A DNA stretch of 64,000 nucleotides, taken from DASPNH01 sp035626675 (GTDB lineage: Bacteria > Desulfobacterota > Binatia > UBA1149 > CAITLU01). Both the position numbers and the translations under genes were made by a program. Under the pieces are notes generated by a model. The model was not told the DNA's origin. It ran no database searches and saw nothing but the letters and a program-made list of their open reading frames with translations. Of this stretch, positions 16,495 to 24,682 are shown in pieces (position 1 is the first letter of the stretch; each line of letters opens with the position of its first letter). The stretch covers positions 1-64,000 of the forward strand of contig DASPNH010000127.1 of assembly GCA_035626675.1 (NCBI GenBank), given 5' to 3'.

Positions 16495-18549
16495 TTGTCC
16501 GAGAAGCAGTTTGGGGGATCGGTGCGGAAAGCGGTCGGGGTGGTTTCGAAGCGGCGGGGGAGTGGGGAGGTCGTTTCCAAGGTAGCAACGAGCGCTCTGG
16601 CCCTCGCGCTCACATGGACATCGCAAGCGGCAGCCTCGCAAGAGGTCGCGCCTCCGCAGCGCGCACCCATGGCAGTGGCTGGCGTACGCGATGCGGCGCA
16701 GGTGGCCAATGCCGCGCGCGGCCTGAAGGCGGGGCAGCTGATCCGTCTCGAGGGCATCGAGCTCGAAGGTGAGGACGGCGTCACGGGGGCCGAGCTCGAG
16801 GCTTTCGAGGTCACCACCGACGAGACCGTCTTCGTGGTGGAAGAGGCTGGCGGATCCAGGCGCGTCAAGATGGACAAGCCCGTCTATCTGCGCGGCGGCC
16901 TGGACGGCAAGGCCGGCTCCATCGCGGTCCTCAGCGTTCACGACGACGGCGAGATTCGCGGCATCGTTTCGGCCCCTGGCGCCACCTGGCTGATGCAGGC
17001 CGGTGGCGATAGCGATGGCGGTGGTGCAGCCGGCTCACGCGGCCTGCGCTCATCGAAAGTCGATCCCAGCACCAGATCACGCAAGTTCGATTGCGGCTCG
17101 GCCGAAGAGCATCAGCTCATCGATGGCAGCGACCTTGCGGCGGACATGGCTGCCGGCGGCGCCAGCGGCGCGCAGATCGCGGCACTCCCGCTTTCCTACA
17201 CCGCGCAGATCGCGGTCGAGCTCGACTACGAATACTTCCTGCAGCACGGCTCCAGCGTCACCAACGCCGTCCGCTACGCCAGCGATCTGGTCGCGTTCAC
17301 CAGCTCGATCTCGCTGTCCGAGCTCGGCATGAACATCAAGATCCCCTTCATCCGCGTCTGGACGACCGAGAACGATCCCTACTCCGGCCTGAGCAACTCC
17401 GACCGTCTCGCGCAGGTGCGGTCGTGGTGGAACAGCAACGATCCCTCGCACTGCGCGGGCCAGGCGTGCACGACCGTCAAGCGCGCGACCACGCTTTATC
17501 TGAGCTCGGCTCGCACCAACGGCGGCATCGCCTACATCAGCGCGCTGTGCGACGCGTACCGCTCGCCCGGCAGCAGCTACGGCTACGCCCTGGTGGGAAG
17601 CATCAGCGGCTCCTTCGACATCGGCAATCCGCGCGTGGTGTGGGACATCGTGGGCACCAGCCACGAGCTCGGACACAACTTCGGCTCGCAGCACACGCAC
17701 TGCTACCAGCCTGCGGTCGACACCTGCTACGCGCAGGCGAACTCCAACTGCTACTCCGGCACGGCCTCGCTGCCCGCCGGTTGCCCGGGCGGTGGGCAGG
17801 GCTGCGGCACGATCATGAGCTACTGCCATCTGCTCAGCGGTGGCATGTCCAACCTGACGCTGACCTACGGTGCGGGCCATCCCTACGGCAACACGCCGCA
17901 GCGCGTGCCCTCGGCGATGATCAGCTACATCGCTTCGGAGCACGCACAGACGCCAGGGTGCTTCACGGTTGCGGGCGCCGAGCCGACGGCACCGGCTCCC
18001 CCCGCCAATCTGACTGCCTCGACGCTGTCGAGCTCGCAGATTCGACTGGCCTGGGTCGATGGAAGCAATGACGAGAGCGGCTTCCGCATCAGCCGCAGGA
18101 CCGACATCGACACGGCGTGGGTGGACGTCGCCACCGTCGGTGCCAACTCCACCGGCTACACCAGCAGCGGGTTGACGGCCGGCATCAAGTACTACTACCG
18201 CGTGCGGGCCTACAACGACCAGGGCGACTCGGTCAGTTCCAACATCGCCAGCGCATCGACGTCGGGCGGGACGGTTCCTGCCGCGCCGACGGGCCTGACC
18301 GCGGCTCCGATGTCCTCGACCAGCGCCGTGCTCGCGTGGAACGACAACAGCAGCAACGAGCTCGGTTTCGAGATCCGTCGCAAGAACCCCGACGGACGTT
18401 TCAAGAAGATCGCCGAAGTCGCTGCCAACACGCGCAGCTTCATCGATCCGAACCTGAAGACCAAGACGCAGTACTCCTACCGGGTGCGCGCCTTCAATCA
18501 GCAGGGCCGGTCGAAGATCTCCAACACGGTGACGATCACCACCCCGTAG
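16495..18549 (+). CDS. Secreted reprolysin-like zinc metalloprotease with fibronectin III domains
   Basis: 684-aa exported metalloendopeptidase of the metzincin group. The catalytic zinc motif HELGHNFGSQH gives H390, H394 and H400, and the Met-turn is in CGTIMSYCH. Paired cysteines downstream of the active site (HTHCYQPAVDTCYAQANSNC) suggest disulfides. A pro-region precedes the catalytic domain (about 45-215). Two fibronectin type III domains close the protein (about 500-590 and 595-684; ending NTVTITTP). TTG 16495 is chosen because GGGGGAGG lies 7 nt upstream and it yields an Arg-rich n-region plus hydrophobic stretch ALALALTW before AAASQ. Likely degrades extracellular protein. Confidence 0.88.
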   Translation: MSEKQFGGSVRKAVGVVSKRRGSGEVVSKVATSALALALTWTSQAAASQEVAPPQRAPMAVAGVRDAAQVANAARGLKAGQLIRLEGIELEGEDGVTGAELEAFEVTTDETVFVVEEAGGSRRVKMDKPVYLRGGLDGKAGSIAVLSVHDDGEIRGIVSAPGATWLMQAGGDSDGGGAAGSRGLRSSKVDPSTRSRKFDCGSAEEHQLIDGSDLAADMAAGGASGAQIAALPLSYTAQIAVELDYEYFLQHGSSVTNAVRYASDLVAFTSSISLSELGMNIKIPFIRVWTTENDPYSGLSNSDRLAQVRSWWNSNDPSHCAGQACTTVKRATTLYLSSARTNGGIAYISALCDAYRSPGSSYGYALVGSISGSFDIGNPRVVWDIVGTSHELGHNFGSQHTHCYQPAVDTCYAQANSNCYSGTASLPAGCPGGGQGCGTIMSYCHLLSGGMSNLTLTYGAGHPYGNTPQRVPSAMISYIASEHAQTPGCFTVAGAEPTAPAPPANLTASTLSSSQIRLAWVDGSNDESGFRISRRTDIDTAWVDVATVGANSTGYTSSGLTAGIKYYYRVRAYNDQGDSVSSNIASASTSGGTVPAAPTGLTAAPMSSTSAVLAWNDNSSNELGFEIRRKNPDGRFKKIAEVAANTRSFIDPNLKTKTQYSYRVRAFNQQGRSKISNTVTITTP

Positions 18550-18566
18550 AGACGGGGCACGGAAAT

Positions 18567-18631
18567 GGGGTCGGGTCCCGTCTTCGAGCATCTGCCTGCA
18601 TCGCAGCGGATGCCGGAGCGGACCCGACCCC
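18567..18631. repeat. GGGGTCGGGTCC inverted repeat
   Basis: GGGGTCGGGTCC (18567-18578) is matched by a perfect inverted copy GGACCCGACCCC (18620-18631), enclosing a 41-nt loop that itself has a GCATCTGC/GCGGATGC partial pairing. It lies between the convergent metalloprotease and MAPEG genes. It resembles the other two GGGGnC-type repeats in this window and may be a REP-like element or a bidirectional terminator. Confidence 0.75.
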
Positions 18632-18705
18632 GTTCGGCTTTCGGCAGCGACGGCTCCGTGCGTGGCAGTCCGCCGGCCATTCGAACGCTGGCTGCGCCCG
18701 CCTCC

Positions 18706-19125
18706 TCACAGCACCTGCATCAGGATCCGAACCGCGAGGCCGAGGCAGACGGCCTGTCCCAGTGTGAAGGACAGGAAGCGCCACGGCTGCATTCCTTGCA
18801 CGAAGAAGAACGTATGCAGGTATCGCGCGACGACGAAGGTCGCGAAGTAGGCAGCTGCACCGTCCGGGGAGGCTTCCACCAGGACGAACACCAGTGCCAG
18901 GAACAGGAAGATCGGAATGTTCTCGAGGTCGTTGCGCCACACCGCGCTGGCCCGCTGAACCTGCGGCAGGTCCTCGCCGCTGGTGCCACCGAAGTACTTC
19001 GCATCCTCGGCGTGCACGAAATGCCGGCGACCGATCCGATGATAGGCCTGCAGGATCGAGTTGATCGTCATCTTGAAGAACAGCAGCACGCAGGTGATCG
19101 CGTACGCTCGCATGGCTGGGTTCAT
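18706..19125 (-). CDS. MAPEG family membrane protein
   Basis: 139-aa integral membrane protein of the MAPEG family (membrane-associated proteins in eicosanoid and glutathione metabolism; microsomal glutathione transferase type). Four hydrophobic helices and the family segment QRASAVWRNDLENIPIFLFLAL (residues about 50-72) are visible. The ATG at 19125 has CGGAGGCACCG upstream. The family conjugates glutathione to hydrophobic electrophiles or reduces lipid peroxides; the substrate here is unknown. Divergent from the next membrane-protein gene across a 100-bp promoter region. Confidence 0.85.
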   Translation of the reverse strand: MNPAMRAYAITCVLLFFKMTINSILQAYHRIGRRHFVHAEDAKYFGGTSGEDLPQVQRASAVWRNDLENIPIFLFLALVFVLVEASPDGAAAYFATFVVARYLHTFFFVQGMQPWRFLSFTLGQAVCLGLAVRILMQVL

Positions 19126-19226
19126 CGGTGCCTCCGTTCGAGAGATGGAGCCACTGTAGTGGTGGCGCTGGCGGCGTTCGAGCGTCACGTGCCGGTCGCG
19201 GACACGTGGCCGAAACAGCGGCCGCA

Positions 19227-19976
19227 ATGTCCGCCCGCGTCCCTGGCACGCCGCCTCGCCGGCTGCTACTGCAAGACGTGCTCGAACACCGCTCGATCTT
19301 CCGCGCCGGAGCCATTGCCGCTGCCGGTGTCGCGCTATCCTATCTGGCCTCGGCGACCTTCGCCGTGATGATGCCGCCCGAGCTCCAGGGCAGACCCGAC
19401 GTCGGCCCGCATCAGTTCTGGACCGTCCTCAGCGCCGACCCTGCCGCCCATCTTCTCTTTCACTGGTCGTGGGTCGTGGCGGGCCTTTGCGGCCTCGGCG
19501 CGGTGCCTGCCATCTGCCTGCTGGTATGGCGAGCCAGCCCCGGCGCCGTCATGTGGTCAGGTGGCGCAGCGTTCCTCGGTTTTGCCGTTCTGGCACGAAG
19601 TCATCTGATGGAGCAGGCCTGGGACCGTCGAGTGATCGCCGGCTACGCCAATGCCGATCCCGCCTATCAGCAGGCCGTGCACGTGGTGGCGGGCCTGGCG
19701 TTGGATGTTCCCGACGGGCTTCTCACCTACGGCGCGATAGGTACCTGGGTAGCCGTCGTCAGCGTCGCGGCGCTTCGAACGGCCGCGCTGCCACGACCGC
19801 TCTGCTGGGTCGGCCTTGCCACCGCGGGAACCTACCTGGCCGGCGTTGCCGGCTACGGCCTGCAGATCCGGCCTCTGATCGTGCTGTCGGTAGGGCTCGG
19901 CGGTTTCGTGCTCGCGCCGCTGTGGTACGGCTGGCTGGCGATGGTTCTGCGACGCCGAGCCGTCACCGATTCCTGA
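19227..19976 (+). CDS. Multi-pass membrane protein, unassigned
   Basis: 249-aa protein with about six hydrophobic segments (for example AGAIAAAGVALSYLASATFAVM, HLLFHWSWVVAGLCGLGAVPAICLL, MWSGGAAFLGFAVLA, LCWVGLATAGTYLAGVAGYGL). I do not recognise a family; the arrangement resembles DUF4386-like proteins, but no diagnostic motif is seen. ATG 19227 has no clear ribosome-binding site, and the frame stays open upstream to 19128. It is convergent with the EthD gene 12 nt downstream. Confidence 0.6.
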   Translation: MSARVPGTPPRRLLLQDVLEHRSIFRAGAIAAAGVALSYLASATFAVMMPPELQGRPDVGPHQFWTVLSADPAAHLLFHWSWVVAGLCGLGAVPAICLLVWRASPGAVMWSGGAAFLGFAVLARSHLMEQAWDRRVIAGYANADPAYQQAVHVVAGLALDVPDGLLTYGAIGTWVAVVSVAALRTAALPRPLCWVGLATAGTYLAGVAGYGLQIRPLIVLSVGLGGFVLAPLWYGWLAMVLRRRAVTDS

Positions 19977-19988
19977 ACACGGCGCTGA

Positions 19989-20363
19989 TCAGATGAGATC
20001 GAAGATCACGTGCTCGCGCGTCAGGAAGACTCGTGAGCGCGAGAAGTCGATGAAGCGCGACTCGTCCTCGATCAGCGCTCGCGCAGCCTCCTGTCCTTGC
20101 GGAGACTCCAGAGCTCGCCGAAGGCCGTCCTCGTCGCGCCACCATACTTCGGTGATGCCGTCGTAGGGATCCTTCCGTCCGCGCGACTGCTGCAGCAACG
20201 CGTTCAGGTCCGGCGCGATGGTGTGGCTCTGTACGTAGCGCACGGCCTCCAGCGCATCGGCGAAGCCCTTGACCAGCGGGCCATGCCGGCCGAGCCAGTA
20301 CTCGTAAAAATCCGCTGCAGCGATGTCCGACCGACGCCGGACGCAATACACGAGCTTGATCAT
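19989..20363 (-). CDS. EthD domain protein
   Basis: 124-aa protein matching the EthD ferredoxin-like fold (dimeric alpha/beta barrel; named after an ethyl tert-butyl ether degradation cluster). Visible hallmarks are MIKLVYCVRRRSDIAAADFYEYWLGRHGPLV at the start, with the WxxxHGPLV motif, and GITEVWWRDEDGLRRALESPQG in the middle. ATG 20363 starts MIKLVY; a GTG one codon earlier is also possible. Role unknown; such proteins bind small hydrophobic compounds or act as monooxygenase-like enzymes. Confidence 0.85.
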   Translation of the reverse strand: MIKLVYCVRRRSDIAAADFYEYWLGRHGPLVKGFADALEAVRYVQSHTIAPDLNALLQQSRGRKDPYDGITEVWWRDEDGLRRALESPQGQEAARALIEDESRFIDFSRSRVFLTREHVIFDLI

Positions 20364-20481
20364 CACGGCGGCATAGCACGAAAGGCCCGCCCCACCCAGG
20401 GCACCGATATGCAGCAGTCCGACATGAAGGATGCCAATCTGACCAATGGGCGCTCCACGTCCGGGCGCTTCGGGAGGTCAG

Positions 20482-21033
20482 ATGGAGACGCAGATCCTGG
20501 TAGAGACGGCGGTGCGCTCGGCCGCGCTGTATGCACTGATCCTCTTCGTGGTGCGGCTGACCGGCAAGCGCACCATCGGCAACTTCAGCGCCTTCGACCT
20601 GCTGGTGGCACTCATGATCGGCGAGGTGGTCGACGAGATCGTCTACGGCGACGTCCCTTTCGTGCGCGGCGTCGTACCCATCGTGGTCGTCGCGGCTCTT
20701 CACGAGGCCAATGCCTGGCTGTCCTACTCGAGCAGCGCCGCCCAGAAGATCCTCGAGGGCGCGCCGACGGTCATCGTGCGCGATGGAAAGCTGGACGAGC
20801 GCGGCATGCGCAGCGAGCGCATGACCGAAAGCGACGTCTTCAGCCATCTGCGCGTCGAAGGCGTTGCCGACCTGGCCGAGGTACGTACCGCCGTCGTCGA
20901 GAACGATGGCGCCATCAGCGTGATCCGTCAGGAGTGGGCCGAGCCGGCGCAAAAGCGCGACGTCACCGGCGCGGCCGGCCCGCCCGACGGGCGCGGCAGG
21001 CCCACCGACGGGCCCGAAGCTCTGGAGAGCTAG
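20482..21033 (+). CDS. DUF421 membrane protein (YetF family), first of pair
   Basis: 183-aa protein: two or three N-terminal membrane helices with the family motif VVRLTGKRTIGNFSAFDLLVALMIGEVVDEI, then a cytoplasmic alpha/beta domain (about 85-165) with IVRDGKLDERGMRSERMTESDVFSHLR. ATG 20482 has GGGAGG 8 nt upstream. The role of DUF421 is poorly known; YetF/YrbG-type members are linked to spore or envelope integrity in Bacillus. It forms an operon with the next gene (1-nt gap), a second DUF421 protein. Confidence 0.85.
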   Translation: METQILVETAVRSAALYALILFVVRLTGKRTIGNFSAFDLLVALMIGEVVDEIVYGDVPFVRGVVPIVVVAALHEANAWLSYSSSAAQKILEGAPTVIVRDGKLDERGMRSERMTESDVFSHLRVEGVADLAEVRTAVVENDGAISVIRQEWAEPAQKRDVTGAAGPPDGRGRPTDGPEALES

Positions 21034-21034
21034 C

Positions 21035-21607
21035 ATGCATCCGGAGCCGGCCTTCCTGGGAATGCTCGTGCGCGCGGCCTTCGGCTACGTCTTCCTGCTC
21101 GTGCTGCTGCGGCTTGCCGGCAAGCGCGTGCTCACCGAGGGAAGGGCGCTGGATCTGGTCGTGGCGGTCATCCTTGGCGATCTCGTCGACGATCTCTTCT
21201 TCGCGGAAGTATCGGGCGCGCAGTTCGCGGTAGCGGCCGCGACCCTGATCGCGCTCGAGGTGACGTTTTCGGTGGCGTGCCGTCTCAGCGCGACGGCCGA
21301 GCGAATTCTGGAAGGCGAGCCGGCGTCGTTCCTGCGCGACGGCGCGCTCGTCGAATCGTGCCAGCGCAGCGAGCGGTTGCATGCTCGCGATGCCGAGATG
21401 CTGCTGCGCCAGAGCGGCGGGATCGAACGCGAGAAATGGCACCAGGTTGCCGAGGCTCGCATCGAGCCCGACGGTGTGGCCTCGATCCTGCTGCACGAGC
21501 ACGCGCGACCCGTGCAGCGCGGCGACCTCGGAGACGCCCGCGTCCGCCGCCAAGGTCCTGGGGCAGGCGCGGCGAGCATGGCACCGAATCCGGAATCGCG
21601 ACGTTGA
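21035..21607 (+). CDS. DUF421 membrane protein (YetF family), second of pair
   Basis: 190-aa paralogue of the preceding protein, with three hydrophobic segments near the N terminus containing VLLRLAGKRVLTEGRALDLVVAVILGDLVDDLFF, then a soluble domain with SFLRDGALVESCQRSERLHARDAEMLLRQSG. ATG 21035 follows the previous stop by 1 nt. The tandem arrangement suggests a hetero-oligomer of two DUF421 chains. The gene ends 67 nt before the convergent response regulator. Confidence 0.83.
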   Translation: MHPEPAFLGMLVRAAFGYVFLLVLLRLAGKRVLTEGRALDLVVAVILGDLVDDLFFAEVSGAQFAVAAATLIALEVTFSVACRLSATAERILEGEPASFLRDGALVESCQRSERLHARDAEMLLRQSGGIEREKWHQVAEARIEPDGVASILLHEHARPVQRGDLGDARVRRQGPGAGAASMAPNPESRR

Positions 21608-21674
21608 TCGAACAGCGGTCAGCCGATGCCTGCGGTGCGCACCTCGGGGCATGCTTTGCGGCGCGGGCTCAGGC

Positions 21675-22022
21675 TCAGCAAAGCCTGTTGACGGCCGTCA
21701 GCATCGTGTGCAGGTCGATGGGCTTCTTGAGGATGAGCACGTTCTTTGGTGCCCGCGATGGATCGGAAGTGGAGACGACCACCGGTATGGTCGCCAGCGT
21801 CGGGTCCGCCTGCATCGCCTCATACAGCTCATTGCCAGTCATGACCGGCATGAGGAGGTCCAGGACCACCGCGCTCGGTGGGGGATGCAGCCGCAGCAGC
21901 CCGAGCGCCTCCATGCCGTTGGACGCGCAGCGGACGACGTAGCCTTCGTTCTCGAACGCCTCGCGAAGCGATTCCAGGATTTCCAGCTCATCTTCCACGA
22001 TGAGGATAGTCTTATGGCTCAA
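21675..22022 (-). CDS. Single-domain response regulator (CheY-like)
   Basis: 115-aa receiver domain without an output domain. Acid pocket ED at residues 10-11, phosphorylatable D55 in AVVLDLLMP, switch Thr/Ser in VVVSTSDP and conserved Lys in ILKKPID are all present. It starts at TTG 22022, which overlaps the stop of the upstream kinase (TTGA). This is translational coupling, and there is no alternative ATG. It is the last gene of the hydrogenase-kinase operon. As it cannot bind DNA itself, it probably hands phosphate onward or acts by protein-protein contact. Confidence 0.88.
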   Translation of the reverse strand: MSHKTILIVEDELEILESLREAFENEGYVVRCASNGMEALGLLRLHPPPSAVVLDLLMPVMTGNELYEAMQADPTLATIPVVVSTSDPSRAPKNVLILKKPIDLHTMLTAVNRLC

Positions 22023-24682
22023 GTGAATGTGTCCTCGCGACCTGGGGCCCCGAAAACCTGCTCCGGCTCGTCCGGCGGGGTTCTGGGCAACTCGACTTCG
22101 AACACGGTCTCGTCCGATCCCGATTCGACCCGGATCGTGCTGCCGTGCGCCATGGCGATCTGCTGGGAAATGTAGAGTCCGAGCCCGAGGCCGCTGGAGC
22201 CTTCACCCTTGCGCTGCTGTCCTCCACGCAAAGGCTCGAAGATCACAGGGAGCAGATCGGCGGGAATGCTGCCACGGTTGCGTACGCGAACGGTGACGAC
22301 GTGGGGCTGGGTGCCATCGATGCCCAGCTCGACCGGTGTTCCCTCGCGACGATGTTGAAGCGCATTACCCATGAGGTTGGACATCAATTGAGCCAGCCGG
22401 TCCTCGTCCAAGACGCCCTCGGTATCTCCTTGGATGTCCAGCCGTATTTCCGCGCCTCCCTCGGATCTGGTTCGCAGCTCGTCGAGCACGGCGCGGCACA
22501 GCTCGGCCACGTCGACGCTCTTGCGCCGCAGCGGTATGCCGCGTCCGAGGCGTGCGCTCGTGAAATCCAGAATCTGGTCGATCATGCGACTCATGCGCCC
22601 GGCGCTCCTCAGTATACGCCCGACCGGCTTGGTGATCTGCTCGGACTGCGTGAGATTTCCGATGAGGCTGGCCGATGTCGTGATGCCCGACAGTGGGTTG
22701 CGCAGGTCGTGGCCGAGGATGCCCACGAACATTTCGCTGAAACGGACCGCGCGCTCCAGCTCCGCGACCAGGCGCGCCTGCCGCACTTCGGCTTCGCGCG
22801 CCTCGTTGAAGTGACGAGCGTTGTCGATGGCGACCGCAGCGTGAGTGGCCAGAGCGCGCGCCATCCGCTCGTGCTGCTCGCTGAACCGTGCCCTTTCGGG
22901 ATGGCCGAAGAATAGCCCTCCGATCACCGCGCCATTCTGGGAAACGACGGGCACTGCCAGGTAACTGACCACCGGCAGATGCCCCTTCGGCATGCCATGG
23001 TGCGGGCCCATCTGGCCATAGCGGGGATCCTCGTGGACGTCGTCGCAACGAACGACGTCCTCGCCGGAGAACGTCGGGCCGAAAATGGGCGTGTTTCGCG
23101 GCAGGCCGAACTTCTCGAAGGCTTCGCGCGGTGCGCCGGAGAGGGCGTAAAGCTTGTACATCTCGCCGTCGGCGCCGACGACGTTGTAGAAGAACGCTCC
23201 GAACTGGGCGCCGACCAGTGCCGTCGCCTCATCGGTGACTCTCTGGACGATCGTCTCCAGATCGAGACGCGCCCCGGAGAGCGCCTCCGCCACCCGATAA
23301 AGAGCCTCCGCCTCGGCGCGCGCCTTCTGTTCGCCTTCCCAAAGCCGCTCGGCAACTGCCTTGGCCTCGTGCGCCTCCCGGTAGAGGCGCGCATTGTCGA
23401 CCGCCAGCGCGATACGATCGGCGATCTGCTGCACGAACGCGAGGTCGGAGGAATCGTACTCTCGTCCCTCGTCGGCGATCCCCACGGCAAGCGCGCCGAG
23501 AATGCGCTGACGAGCGGACAGAGCGACGCAAATGAACGATCGAACGTTCGAGGCACGAAGCAACGCCAGGTGCTCGGCGTCCTGTGCCAAGGTTGCCATC
23601 GCCTCGTCCGTCATGCTCGGGATCAGCTCGCAGCGGCCGGTACGGATGATGGAGTACATGCCGCGCTCGGTCGTCTTGTCGAGGCACGAGTACGCGGCGT
23701 ACTGTCGCGTCCATGCTTGGTATTCAGGATCCGCGTGAGCGACCACGCGGCTGGCGTGGGGACCCTCGGCAATGTAGATCTCGCAAAAGCTCGCGATACT
23801 CGCGGCGATCAGGTCTGCGACGCGGTGGAGTGCCGTCATCTGGTTCGACGATTCGGTGATGTCCCCGAGCGCTACGCTGATGTCGCTCTTCAGGCGCGCA
23901 CGCTCGTGCTCCTTCTCGGCCGCTGCACGTGCGGCGCGCTCGACCAGCTCCCGATCGTGCGCCTCCTGTGCCCGCATGCGCTCGGAGACGTCGCGTACGA
24001 TCGTGACGTGTCCGGTAACCGCAGCGTCGCTGTCCATCACGGGCGATTCGATGAGCTCGACGGGGCACGACTGCGAATCGGACCGGGTAAGGCGAAACGT
24101 TCCATCGGCCTGCCTGGTTACCCGCAGGACATCGGCCAGACGGCGGCCGGTGGCGCGCTCGGACTTCCAGCCGAGCAGCGTCTCGGCTGCACGATTCAGG
24201 AACGTGATGCATCGCTGCGTATCGGTGGCCACGACGGCTTCACCGATGCTGCTCAGGATGGCGTCCAGGCGCTTCTGGTTGTCACGAAGCGCCCGCTCCA
24301 TCTTGTGTCGAAACAGGGCGATGTGAATCGCGATCTCCATCTCACGGTCTTCGAACGGCTTGAGCACGTAGCCGAAAGGATGGGTGACGCGCGCGCGCTC
24401 CAGCGTCGTCTCGTCCGAATACGCGGTCAGGTAGACGACGGGTATGAAGAACCGGTCCTGAATCTGCTGCGCAGCCTGGATGCCGTCCATGACTCCGCGC
24501 AGGTGCACATCCATGAGAACGAGGCTGGGCCGCAGGTGTTCGGCGATCTCGATGGCTTCCTCGCCGGACGATGCGACGCCGACGACGTGATACTGCAGCT
24601 TCTCGAGACTGGAGACGAGGTCCATGGCGACCACGTTCTCGTCCTCGACGACGAGTATGGAAGCTTTCGGCTCGCTATTCAT
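22019..24682 (-). CDS. Receiver-PAS-GAF-GAF histidine kinase
   Basis: 887-aa sensor kinase. Order: N-terminal receiver domain (8-125; D58 in SLVLMDVHLRG), PAS (about 140-250), two GAF domains (about 290-450 and 480-630), HisKA dimerisation domain (HDLRNPLSG, phosphoacceptor His near 660), and HATPase (about 760-880; LMSNLMGNALQH and SSGLGLGLYISQQIA). There are no membrane segments, so the ligand is cytoplasmic. ATG 24682 overlaps the stop of the preceding kinase by 8 nt. The N-terminal receiver could accept phosphate from that kinase, and this kinase could feed the CheY-like protein after it. Confidence 0.88.
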   Translation of the reverse strand: MNSEPKASILVVEDENVVAMDLVSSLEKLQYHVVGVASSGEEAIEIAEHLRPSLVLMDVHLRGVMDGIQAAQQIQDRFFIPVVYLTAYSDETTLERARVTHPFGYVLKPFEDREMEIAIHIALFRHKMERALRDNQKRLDAILSSIGEAVVATDTQRCITFLNRAAETLLGWKSERATGRRLADVLRVTRQADGTFRLTRSDSQSCPVELIESPVMDSDAAVTGHVTIVRDVSERMRAQEAHDRELVERAARAAAEKEHERARLKSDISVALGDITESSNQMTALHRVADLIAASIASFCEIYIAEGPHASRVVAHADPEYQAWTRQYAAYSCLDKTTERGMYSIIRTGRCELIPSMTDEAMATLAQDAEHLALLRASNVRSFICVALSARQRILGALAVGIADEGREYDSSDLAFVQQIADRIALAVDNARLYREAHEAKAVAERLWEGEQKARAEAEALYRVAEALSGARLDLETIVQRVTDEATALVGAQFGAFFYNVVGADGEMYKLYALSGAPREAFEKFGLPRNTPIFGPTFSGEDVVRCDDVHEDPRYGQMGPHHGMPKGHLPVVSYLAVPVVSQNGAVIGGLFFGHPERARFSEQHERMARALATHAAVAIDNARHFNEAREAEVRQARLVAELERAVRFSEMFVGILGHDLRNPLSGITTSASLIGNLTQSEQITKPVGRILRSAGRMSRMIDQILDFTSARLGRGIPLRRKSVDVAELCRAVLDELRTRSEGGAEIRLDIQGDTEGVLDEDRLAQLMSNLMGNALQHRREGTPVELGIDGTQPHVVTVRVRNRGSIPADLLPVIFEPLRGGQQRKGEGSSGLGLGLYISQQIAMAHGSTIRVESGSDETVFEVELPRTPPDEPEQVFGAPGREDTFT

